Positions 53,309 through 60,338 of a stretch of 64,000 nt of DNA are shown in pieces. Below the pieces are notes generated by a model. That model did no database searches and was not told where the DNA came from. It worked only from the letters and a program-made list of their open reading frames with translations. Source of the stretch: Paenibacillus naphthalenovorans (GTDB lineage: Bacteria > Bacillota > Bacilli > Paenibacillales > NBRC-103111); assembly GCF_900099895.1 (NCBI RefSeq), contig NZ_FNDY01000005.1, positions 124,001 to 188,000 of the forward strand, read 5' to 3'. The translations under genes were made by a program, and so were the position numbers. Position 1 is the first letter of the stretch, and each line of letters opens with the position of its first letter.

Positions 53309-53366
53309 GGCCAAACGTATGGATCAGGTTCCTTGGAGCAACAGACTCAAAGACTTTTTCTTATCC

Positions 53367-53409
53367 TGTGATGCGAATCATATCGCAGCTTTACCGCTTG
53401 ATGTACAGT
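53367..53409 (+). promoter_or_regulatory. Fnr-type box and promoter before the DoxX gene
   Basis: TGTGA-TGCGAA-TCATA (53367-53382) has one mismatch to the Fnr consensus. A TACAGT -10 follows at 53404-53409, which puts the box at about -41.5, the same geometry as at 51079-51121. Confidence 0.7.
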
Positions 53410-53454
53410 GAAGTCGTGAAAGGAAAGTCTACTGCTGTTGAGGAGATGGTTGCC

Positions 53455-54000
53455 ATGATGAATGTTTTAAGAGAGCATGTTTATGCCGCCGGCCTGCTTC
53501 TTGTCCTTCGCATCTATCTTGGCTGGATGTGGCTGACATCAGGTTGGCACAAGCTGACGGGTGAGTTTGACTCGACAGGCTTTTTGAACAACGCAATAAA
53601 CAAACCGGTTCTCGATCGAGCGACAAACGAATTAATCTATCCTAACTATACTGCATTTTTGAACCATTTCGCACTGCCTAACGCGAAACTGATCAACTTC
53701 ATCATCCCTTTGGGAGAAACGCTGGTCGGTCTCGGTCTGATTCTTGGCGCCTTAACGACGGCCGCCGCCGGCTTTGGATTATTGATGAACTTCATGTTTC
53801 TTTTCGCCGGAACGGTAAGCACAAACCCGTGGATGATCCTGCTCGGCGGAATCGTGTTGGTCGCGGGCGCCAATGCCGGCAAATTCGGCGCCGACTATTA
53901 CTTGCTGCCGCTGCTGCGCAAATGGTTTCACCTGAATTATAGGAACGGCGGGCATAACCCGATAGCCAAAAGCCGCATGAAGGTGCCGGCCCATAAATAA
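53455..54000 (+). CDS. DoxX family membrane protein
   Basis: About 181 residues with four membrane helices: GLLLVLRIYLGWMWLTSGWHKLTGEF, the FIIPLGETLVGLGLILGALT helix, FMFLFAGTVSTNPWMILLGGIVLVAGA. Members are linked to thiosulfate:quinone oxidoreductase or redox stress, often undefined. ATG 53455 follows GAGGAG; a longer frame runs back into fnr without family similarity. It has a probable Fnr-controlled promoter. Confidence 0.85.
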   Translation: MMNVLREHVYAAGLLLVLRIYLGWMWLTSGWHKLTGEFDSTGFLNNAINKPVLDRATNELIYPNYTAFLNHFALPNAKLINFIIPLGETLVGLGLILGALTTAAAGFGLLMNFMFLFAGTVSTNPWMILLGGIVLVAGANAGKFGADYYLLPLLRKWFHLNYRNGGHNPIAKSRMKVPAHK

Positions 54001-54010
54001 TCCATCCGGA

Positions 54011-54062
54011 AAACAAATCAAGACCGGGCAGTAGCAAGCTTAGCCGGTCTTGATTTGTTTCA
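54011..54062. terminator. Terminator after the DoxX gene
   Basis: A 17-bp perfect inverted repeat (54011-54027 and 54044-54060; AAACAAATCAAGACCGG on the left) with a 16-nt loop, ending in T-rich sequence on the right and A-rich on the left. Confidence 0.85.
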
Positions 54063-54080
54063 CTTTTTGCGCCGCGAGCA

Positions 54081-54110
54081 TTGTACCGGTTCTTCCTTCT
54101 TTGCTAAGAT
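54081..54110 (+). promoter_or_regulatory. Promoter of the NreB-like kinase gene
   Basis: TTGTAC (54081-54086), an 18-bp spacer, TAAGAT (54105-54110). The start codon is 32 bp after the -10. Confidence 0.55.
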
Positions 54111-54142
54111 AAGAAATGAACCCGGCAGGAAGGAGGATTGTA

Positions 54143-55246
54143 TTGAAGCCTAAAACAAGCAAGACTCACCCTGAGGTCATTGGCCAGAATGTCGCTGAAT
54201 TACAAAAACAGCTGGATACCCATATCGCCGATCCATCCTTTCGCGATCTTCTGAAGCAATCGTTAAACCAGCTGGCGAATGTCAAATTTGCACTGGACGA
54301 ATCCTCTATTGTTGCCGTCACCGACCATCGCGGAATCATTCAATATGTGAATCACAATTTTTGCCGAATTTCCAAATATGACCGCGATGAACTGATCGGT
54401 CAGGACCATCGGATTATCAATTCCGGCTTTCACAGCAAAGAGTTCATGAAAGAGCTGTGGAGAACGATCTCCTCCGGACTGGTGTGGCGGGGAGACATCA
54501 AGAACAAAGCCAAAGACGGCACCTACTATTGGGTAAACACCACCATCGTGCCGTTTCAAGACGACAATGGGCGTCCTTACCAGTATCTAGCCATTCGCAA
54601 CGAGGTGACCCGGCTCAAAAAGGTAGAAGAAGAATTGAAGCATATGATGGGGCATGTCATGCAGGTTCAGGAAGACGAGCGGCGCAAATTTTCACGGGAG
54701 CTGCATGACGGGATCGGACAGAGCCTCTTTTCCCTGCTCATTGAAATTGACCGTTTAATCGGGGAAACCGGAGTGCAGCAGCTGGGCGACCTGCGAAACA
54801 GAGTGGCAGGAATTATCGAGGATGTGCGCGGATTAGCGTGGGAATTGCGCCCGTCCGTCCTGGACGACCTTGGCGTCGTTCCGGCCATCCGTTCCTACAT
54901 CGACAGCTATTCCAACCACTACGGCATCAAGGTTCATTTTGACTGCAATCTTCGCAGACGCTTGGAGGCCAAAAAAGAGACGACCATTTACCGTGTCATT
55001 CAAGAGGCTTTAACCAATCTTGCAAAATACGCGGATGTGGCCGAAGCACGCGTAAGATTTCATGAGTTCGATGATTATATTGAAGTCAGTGTTGAGGATC
55101 AAGGCAAGGGCTTTATCCGTGGAACCGGCGCCAAAGGCGTAGGGCTTTTCAGCATGGAAGAGAGAGCCCGGTCCGTGCATGGCCAGTTTTCCGTCCAATC
55201 CAAGCCCGGTGAAGGAACCAAGGTCACTTTAATCGTTCCCAAATAA
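54143..55246 (+). CDS. Soluble PAS-domain histidine kinase, NreB-like
   Basis: 367 residues, TTG start 6 bp after AAGGAGG. PAS domain at about 50-160 (IVAVTDHRGIIQYVNHNFCRISKYDRDELIGQD), HisKA_3 helix with phospho-His188 (RKFSRELHDGIGQ), and HATPase (ELRPSVLDDLGVVPAI, YRVIQEALTN). No membrane segments. NreB of staphylococci has a four-Cys Fe-S PAS domain; here the PAS region has only one Cys, so oxygen sensing by Fe-S is unlikely. It is the probable partner of the NreC-like regulator, although encoded on the opposite strand. Confidence 0.82.
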   Translation: MKPKTSKTHPEVIGQNVAELQKQLDTHIADPSFRDLLKQSLNQLANVKFALDESSIVAVTDHRGIIQYVNHNFCRISKYDRDELIGQDHRIINSGFHSKEFMKELWRTISSGLVWRGDIKNKAKDGTYYWVNTTIVPFQDDNGRPYQYLAIRNEVTRLKKVEEELKHMMGHVMQVQEDERRKFSRELHDGIGQSLFSLLIEIDRLIGETGVQQLGDLRNRVAGIIEDVRGLAWELRPSVLDDLGVVPAIRSYIDSYSNHYGIKVHFDCNLRRRLEAKKETTIYRVIQEALTNLAKYADVAEARVRFHEFDDYIEVSVEDQGKGFIRGTGAKGVGLFSMEERARSVHGQFSVQSKPGEGTKVTLIVPK

Positions 55247-55261
55247 TCGTGTATGGATAAT

Positions 55262-55350
55262 CAAAACAGTCTGCACCTTGCGAACTGCCCTCCAAGGGTT
55301 AGCGATGTCTAACAATGGAGTGCCGTTTCACCTAATGGCAGACTGTTTTG
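55262..55350. terminator. Large nested inverted repeat between converging genes
   Basis: Perfect 13-bp outer arms (CAAAACAGTCTGC, 55262-55274; GCAGACTGTTTTG, 55338-55350) enclose further paired arms CTCCA/TGGAG and GTTAG/CTAAC. The AAAA and TTTT flanks fit a two-way terminator for the kinase and the converging sigma-54 activator. Confidence 0.65.
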
Positions 55351-55365
55351 TTGTTATTTATCGTT

Positions 55366-56778
55366 TTAGTTAGACCATTCCCGTCCCAAGAAGGACTCAG
55401 GATCGATATCCTGCTGTTGGATTTTCCTAATCAGGGTCGAATGGTCCAGCTCCAACAATTGCGCGGTCTGACGAATCGACTTGCTTTTTTTCAACGCTTG
55501 GATAATGAGATTCTTTTCAAACTCCATCCGGGCCTGGCGCAGGGGGACAATCGTATCCCTGTTCTGCTGCAGTACGGGGGCCGTTCCCAAAAATTCAGGC
55601 AAATCGTCTGCCGTAATTTCTTTGCTTTTGGACAGTACGATCATGCGTTCAATGATATTTTTTAACTGCCTCACATTGCCGGGCCAATGATATCCCATCA
55701 AGCGGTTCAATACGACGGGACCTATTTCTGCATCCCGATCATAGATTTGGTTGAATTCATTTAAAAAGTGTGCGGCTAATATAGGAATATCTTCTTTACG
55801 TTCCCTGAGCGGAGGTATGGTAAACGGAATGACATTAATGCGATAATATAAATCCTCTCGAAACGTTCCTTCCGCCACCATCTTTTCCAAGGATCGATTG
55901 GTAGCGGCAATCACCCGCACATCAACAGGGACAGGCTTTCCGGAACCGATGCGCCGGATTTCTTTTTCCTGCAGCACCCTGAGCAGTTTAGACTGCATGG
56001 CAAAAGGAAGCTCCCCGATTTCGTCGAGAAAAATCGTCCCTTTATGAGCCATTTCGAATAATCCTGCCTTCCCGGTCGGCTGTGCGCCTGTAAATGCCCC
56101 TTTTTCATACCCGAAAAGCTCGGATTCAATGAGATTTTCAGGGATAGCCGAACAGTTCACGGTCATATAGGGTTGGTTTACCCGCTGGCTCATTTGGTGA
56201 ATCCATTTGGCCAACACTTCCTTCCCTACTCCAGATTCTCCTAAAATAAGCACCGTAGACGATGTGGCTGCGACATGCTTGGCCGATTCAAACAACCGGA
56301 TCATATGCGGGCTGCGAATAACAGGGCCATTGTCGATCTGTTGAAGTTTTAATAATTCCGTTTCATAGTGTTTAATTAATGCGCTTTTCCGTTCGATTTC
56401 CTGCTGGAGCTCGGCAAGGTTCGTAATATCCCTGACACTGCATACGATTCTCCATAATTCCCCTTCATCATTTAAAACCGGAACCCCGGTGACGAGTAAG
56501 CGCTTTCCATTCACTTTGTTTATGATCGTGACGGTTTGCAAGGTTTCCATAACACCGGGAATGGCGGATTGCGACAGCACTCCTGCTTCAACCAAATCCT
56601 GGGCGCGTTGACCGATCACATCATCTATCCGAATCCCGGTTAATTTCTCATAGGCTTTATTCACCAGTACGGTTCTGCCATCACCATCAGCAACCCAAAT
56701 TCCATCGAACAATGCGTTTATAATGGTATGCCATTCACTCTCTCTTGCAGAAGGCAGGCTTGACGCATCCATCTCCAT
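55366..56778 (-). CDS. Sigma-54-dependent activator with PAS sensor domain
   Basis: About 470 residues: PAS domain (roughly 15-125), AAA+ domain with Walker A LILGESGVGKE near 180, the sigma-54 contact loop GAFTGA near 229, FLDEIGELPFAMQ, and a C-terminal Fis-type helix-turn-helix (SIRQTAQLLELDHSTLIRKI). ATG 56778 follows GGAGG. It resembles RocR/AcoR-type activators. The nearby sigma-54 promoter with phased upstream repeats at 57925-58115 is its most likely target. Confidence 0.92.
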   Translation of the reverse strand: MEMDASSLPSARESEWHTIINALFDGIWVADGDGRTVLVNKAYEKLTGIRIDDVIGQRAQDLVEAGVLSQSAIPGVMETLQTVTIINKVNGKRLLVTGVPVLNDEGELWRIVCSVRDITNLAELQQEIERKSALIKHYETELLKLQQIDNGPVIRSPHMIRLFESAKHVAATSSTVLILGESGVGKEVLAKWIHQMSQRVNQPYMTVNCSAIPENLIESELFGYEKGAFTGAQPTGKAGLFEMAHKGTIFLDEIGELPFAMQSKLLRVLQEKEIRRIGSGKPVPVDVRVIAATNRSLEKMVAEGTFREDLYYRINVIPFTIPPLRERKEDIPILAAHFLNEFNQIYDRDAEIGPVVLNRLMGYHWPGNVRQLKNIIERMIVLSKSKEITADDLPEFLGTAPVLQQNRDTIVPLRQARMEFEKNLIIQALKKSKSIRQTAQLLELDHSTLIRKIQQQDIDPESFLGREWSN

Positions 56779-56914
56779 GCTCGTCAACCTCCAATGTCGG
56801 GGATTTCATCCATAATTTATGAAATACATCCTTCATTATAATGGAAAGAAAGAATAAAAGTCATCCCCTTAACGTTACCGGGAAATGCGGCGCGGCCCAT
56901 TTTGTTATCAAGCC

Positions 56915-57301
56915 TTAACCGGATAAGATCGCGTTGAGGTTGCCGTCCGGGTCTTTGAAAAACATTTTGTTCCTCCCTTCCAAGTCGCTTAATTCCAATA
57001 ACGTGATATCCTCCCGTATCAACAGCCATTTCATCCGCTCATACCGTTGAGGGTCGACTTCAAACACAAGATGAGGATCACTCAAGGAGATGGCAAGTTG
57101 ATTTTGCTTTTCTTTTTTGATCGCTCCCGGAATAATATCCAGGATCATTCCACCGATATCATATCTTGTGAATTCTGAACCGGAGAAAACCTCCTTCAAA
57201 CCCAAAGTCTCTCCATAAAATTTGACGGACTCCCGGAGGTTAGAGCTCGAGACCACAAAGCGAATACCCAGAATAGGGTCCATTGGATTCGGAAAACTCA
57301 T
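56915..57301 (-). CDS. VOC (glyoxalase/dioxygenase superfamily) protein
   Basis: 128 residues in paired beta-alpha-beta-beta-beta units: LGIRFVVSSSNLRESVKFYGETLGLKEVF and KMFFKDPDGNLNAI. A metal His/Glu set is incomplete by eye, so it may be a binding or resistance protein rather than an enzyme. It lies between the DMT transporter and the activator on the same strand. Confidence 0.75.
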   Translation of the reverse strand: MSFPNPMDPILGIRFVVSSSNLRESVKFYGETLGLKEVFSGSEFTRYDIGGMILDIIPGAIKKEKQNQLAISLSDPHLVFEVDPQRYERMKWLLIREDITLLELSDLEGRNKMFFKDPDGNLNAILSG

Positions 57302-57339
57302 CTAACCGTCCCCCTCTCGTGTCAATAATGAATATACAT

Positions 57340-57783
57340 TTAAATACTGCTTCTGAAAATTAAAAATAAGGAGCCGCTCATTAACAATAAGGCCAGAAGC
57401 CTCTGCCAATCAAAAGCGATTCGCGGAACACCGAAAAAACCGAAATGATCGATGATCATGCTGATGACGATTTGTCCGCTAATCATGGCCAGAAGCATCG
57501 ATGCCGCTCCGATCCGGGGTACGCTGATGATCGTCGTGAAAATGACCGCCGCTCCCATAAGTCCTCCAACCAGCTGCCATTTCGGAACCGTCACTGCCTG
57601 AAGGAGGTTTCCCCTGCCAAAAAATAAAACAATGATCGCCAAAAGTAACGTACCCACTGCAAAATTGACAAAAGCGCCTTCCAACGTGCCTATTTTTTTA
57701 CCTAAAGCACTGTTGATGGAAGCCTGGGCTCCCCATATCGCTCCTCCAACAATCGTCAACAGGAAAAACCAAAATTGCGTCAT
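57340..57783 (-). CDS. DMT superfamily transporter (YdcZ/DUF606 type)
   Basis: 147 residues with five hydrophobic helices: FFLLTIVGGAIWGAQASINSALGKKIGTLEGAFVNFAVGTL, then GLMGAAVIFTTIISVPRIGAASMLLAMISGQIVIS. This is the half-length DMT family; substrates are mostly unknown. ATG 57783 follows GGAGG; the upstream Met at 57798 has no such site. Confidence 0.82.
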   Translation of the reverse strand: MTQFWFFLLTIVGGAIWGAQASINSALGKKIGTLEGAFVNFAVGTLLLAIIVLFFGRGNLLQAVTVPKWQLVGGLMGAAVIFTTIISVPRIGAASMLLAMISGQIVISMIIDHFGFFGVPRIAFDWQRLLALLLMSGSLFLIFRSSI

Positions 57784-57924
57784 CCGTTCGGCCTCCATTT
57801 ACTCTCTGCGGCTTCATTTCCATCACCTATTAGCATTTAAAGAGCAATTTTCATGCCAGCTTTACTTTTTTGACCTTCTTTCCTGAATCAATGGAGTATT
57901 CCCATCCTTCACTTCCAATTCGCT

Positions 57925-57972
57925 GGTGCGGCCTCCTTCACCATCGGTGCAATTCACCACCATTCGGTGCAA
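57925..57972. promoter_or_regulatory. Candidate enhancer (upstream activator) repeats
   Basis: GGTGC occurs at 57925, 57946 and 57966, spaced 21 and 20 bp (two helical turns). The last two sit in longer near-repeats, CACCATCGGTGCAA (57939-57952) and CACCATTCGGTGCAA (57958-57972), each a CACC/GGTG inverted pair. They are about 130-175 bp upstream of the sigma-54 promoter, the usual enhancer distance. Confidence 0.65.
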
Positions 57973-58099
57973 AAAAACACCAAAAACGGATTGAAACATG
58001 CAGCCTCTTGCTTCCGAAGGATCAAACTTTTTCATCATATGCGGGGAAATACGCACGAAAGGCTTGAGGTTGACGATGATTTTTGATTGGAGCCAAGTT

Positions 58100-58115
58100 T
58101 GGCATGGAAAATGCT
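58100..58115 (+). promoter_or_regulatory. Sigma-54 (-24/-12) promoter
   Basis: TGGCATG-N4-ATGCT, with GG and GC at exact spacing and single changes in each box. It shares its TGGCATG half with the promoter at 272. It is 40 bp upstream of the acyl-CoA dehydrogenase start. Confidence 0.78.
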
Positions 58116-58154
58116 GTGTATATCATTGACACGTAAAATTCGAGGAGGATGCTC

Positions 58155-59339
58155 ATGCAATTAACACATAGCAAGGAAGCCCGCCATATTCTCGGTGTGG
58201 TAAAGCAATTGGCGAAAGAAAACTTCGCCGCCCGTGCAAGCCAATACGATCTTGAAAGCCGTTTTCCTTATGAAAACTATCAGGATTTACGGGAGCACGG
58301 GATTCTCTCCCTCATGGTCCCCGAGCGGTATGGGGGGCTTGGAGCCAATTCCCGGTTAATGGGGGAAGTTCTTAAAGAACTGGCGAAAGCGTGCGGTTCC
58401 ACCGCAAATACATTTAATATGCATTGTACGGTCATCAATATTTTGAAGGAAATGGCAAATGAGGAGCAAAAGCAGCGATTGTTCAGGGAAGTGGTTGAGC
58501 ATGGGAAATTGTTCGCATCTGTTACCAGTGAACCTACAAGCAGTTTAAGGGGGAATTTCAAGCCAAGCACCATCGCCCGCAAGGTCGATGGCGGTTACGT
58601 AGTATCCGGGGTAAAGCATTTCGCCTCGTTAAGCTCTGCGGCGGACTATTTCAATACGCTGTGTCAAATCGAAGGCACCACCTCGGTGGAAGACGGCCTT
58701 ATCATGCTGACAATCCCCAGCAGCACTCCGGGGGTAACGATTGAAGATACCTGGAATGCCATGGGGATGCGGGGAACGGCCAGCCATACCATTCATTTTA
58801 AAGAGTGCTTTGTAGAAGAAGCGAATGCGATCGGAGAACCCGGGGATGCCGTTCGTAAAAATGTGAGTGACGGTTATGCCTTTGGCTTCGCTGCCGTCGG
58901 CATAGGTCTGGCGGAGGCCGCTTTGGATTTTACCGTCAGTTATGCCCAAAACACCACATTTAAACCGGAAATTCATCCGATCAGCCATTATCCTACGATT
59001 CAGCATCGTGTCGCTGAAATGGCTCTGGAAATTGAAGCTGCGAAGCAGCTGCTTTATCAAGCTGCGGACGCACGTGATTACGGTACCGCAGAAGACCGGG
59101 TTCTGCCTGTAACGATCGCCAAATATGTCGGAACAGAGGTTTCCGTCAAAGTAACTGATTTAGCCATTCGTGTATGCGGAGGCAGAGCTTACATGAAAAA
59201 ATTCCCTCTGGAAAGAATCCACCGCGATGCCCGCGCCGGGATGGTCATGCCGCCGAATAATGACAAATGCTTGGAAATTATCGGAAAGGCAAGCCTGGGC
59301 CTTGATGTGAACGCGGGCTGGTTGGAAAAAAAATCATAA
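58155..59339 (+). CDS. Acyl-CoA dehydrogenase family flavoprotein
   Basis: 394 residues: N-terminal helical domain (FPYENYQDLREHGILSLMVPERYGGLGA), middle beta domain with FAD contacts (LFASVTSEPTSSLRG, VVSGVKHFASLSSAADYF), and a C-terminal helical domain (VKVTDLAIRVCGGRAYMKKFPLERIHRDARAG). The -RG-F- C-terminal Arg/FAD motif is kept. Some relatives are FMN-dependent monooxygenases (DszC/SfnC type), which fits the following flavin-binding gene. ATG 58155 is 6 bp after AGGAGG. First gene of a sigma-54 operon. Confidence 0.87.
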   Translation: MQLTHSKEARHILGVVKQLAKENFAARASQYDLESRFPYENYQDLREHGILSLMVPERYGGLGANSRLMGEVLKELAKACGSTANTFNMHCTVINILKEMANEEQKQRLFREVVEHGKLFASVTSEPTSSLRGNFKPSTIARKVDGGYVVSGVKHFASLSSAADYFNTLCQIEGTTSVEDGLIMLTIPSSTPGVTIEDTWNAMGMRGTASHTIHFKECFVEEANAIGEPGDAVRKNVSDGYAFGFAAVGIGLAEAALDFTVSYAQNTTFKPEIHPISHYPTIQHRVAEMALEIEAAKQLLYQAADARDYGTAEDRVLPVTIAKYVGTEVSVKVTDLAIRVCGGRAYMKKFPLERIHRDARAGMVMPPNNDKCLEIIGKASLGLDVNAGWLEKKS

Positions 59340-59358
59340 TTAAGAAAGGAGTTAACTT

Positions 59359-59811
59359 ATGAAAACCGATACCACGCTTTTGCCTCAAGCGGTCGTCGAT
59401 CAGCTTCAAGGAGAAAAATTGGCGTTTGCGGTCACCACCAATGCGGACAACGAAATCTATTCGACGGCGATCTCCTGGTTGGCGGCCGTCAATCCCCATC
59501 TGATTCGCTTTGCGGTTTCGCCCAAGTCACCCTTGATCCGCAACGTGAATGAGCGTCCAAGGATGCAAATTTTATTTTCCATTCCGGAGCATACGTTAGC
59601 CGTTACGGGAACTGCCCGTGTTCTGCCCGATCCCATTCCCGATATGCCGTTTCCCATGCTTTGTGTGGAATTGGCCATTGACAGAGCGGACGACATTATG
59701 TTCTACGGGGGTAAGGTTACCTCCGAGCCCAAGTATATCAAAACGTATGCTGCCGATTTGTCCCTAAAATTGGACACGGCTGTTTATACGGCCTTACGTA
59801 AACCGGTTTAA
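59359..59811 (+). CDS. Pyridoxamine 5'-phosphate oxidase-like FMN-binding protein
   Basis: 150 residues with a split-barrel FMN-binding fold: FAVTTNADNEIYSTAISWLAAVNPHLIRFAVSPKSPLIRNVNERPRMQILF. Not a true PdxH. It could supply reduced flavin or bind F420/haem-like cofactors. It lies 19 bp after the acyl-CoA dehydrogenase gene and 22 bp before a VOC gene. Confidence 0.8.
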   Translation: MKTDTTLLPQAVVDQLQGEKLAFAVTTNADNEIYSTAISWLAAVNPHLIRFAVSPKSPLIRNVNERPRMQILFSIPEHTLAVTGTARVLPDPIPDMPFPMLCVELAIDRADDIMFYGGKVTSEPKYIKTYAADLSLKLDTAVYTALRKPV

Positions 59812-59833
59812 AACCAAAAAGGAGCGATGCATA

Positions 59834-60265
59834 ATGAAATTATCCCGAATTGATCATGTAGCTTTGTCCGTGAAGGATGCCGTGAAATCAAAGGATTTTT
59901 ACAGCCGGATCTTGGGCTTGCCGGAAATTTCAAGGCCCAATTTCAGCTTCCCCGGAATATGGTATAAATTAGGCGATATTATGATTCATATCATTCAACA
60001 GCCAGATCAGCCCGAGCATGTTGATCGGGCGAAATTGTCCGCACAGGACGCCCATGTTGCTTTTTTTGTTGACAATGAAGAAGAACTCCAAAAGGTTATC
60101 CAAAAAGTCGAATCCGAAAATATTCCCTGGTATGAGCTGGAAAACGCCCCCAGCGGATTGCGTCAGGTCTTCTTTAAAGACCCTGACGGACATATGATCG
60201 AAATTGTCACCCCCAATCCTGCAAGCCCTTACTACGAATCGGTCTATTTGAAATATTATGTGTGA
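59834..60265 (+). CDS. VOC family (glyoxalase/dioxygenase-like) protein
   Basis: 143 residues: RIDHVALSVKDAVKSKDFYSRILGLPEI, DAHVAFFVDNEEELQKVI and QVFFKDPDGHMIEIVTP. The metal ligands His (RIDH), His (DAHVAF) and Glu (MIEIV) are present, so it is probably a metalloenzyme. Last gene of the sigma-54 operon; it is more complete than the VOC protein at 56915. Confidence 0.83.
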   Translation: MKLSRIDHVALSVKDAVKSKDFYSRILGLPEISRPNFSFPGIWYKLGDIMIHIIQQPDQPEHVDRAKLSAQDAHVAFFVDNEEELQKVIQKVESENIPWYELENAPSGLRQVFFKDPDGHMIEIVTPNPASPYYESVYLKYYV

Positions 60266-60292
60266 TGCTCATCGATAAAGCGAAGCACGAAG

Positions 60293-60328
60293 AACGTCTG
60301 ACGATCATGCGGTCGTCAGACGTTTTTT
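60293..60328 (+). terminator. Terminator of the sigma-54 operon
   Basis: A 12-bp perfect stem (AACGTCTGACGA, 60293-60304, with TCGTCAGACGTT, 60313-60324) and TTTT. Confidence 0.9.
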
Positions 60329-60338
60329 GGGAACAGGC

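Noticed and set aside
52490-53314. A 274-codon antisense frame opposite fnr
   Set aside because: It is the mirror of a clear Crp/Fnr gene, has no ribosome site and no recognisable domain.
54143-55246. Calling the kinase a true NreB
   Set aside because: The four Cys that bind the Fe-S cluster in NreB are absent from the PAS domain, so only NreB-like is used.
57862-58067. Short frames on both strands in the gap before the acyl-CoA dehydrogenase
   Set aside because: Neither has a convincing ribosome site, and the region is explained by enhancer repeats and the sigma-54 promoter.
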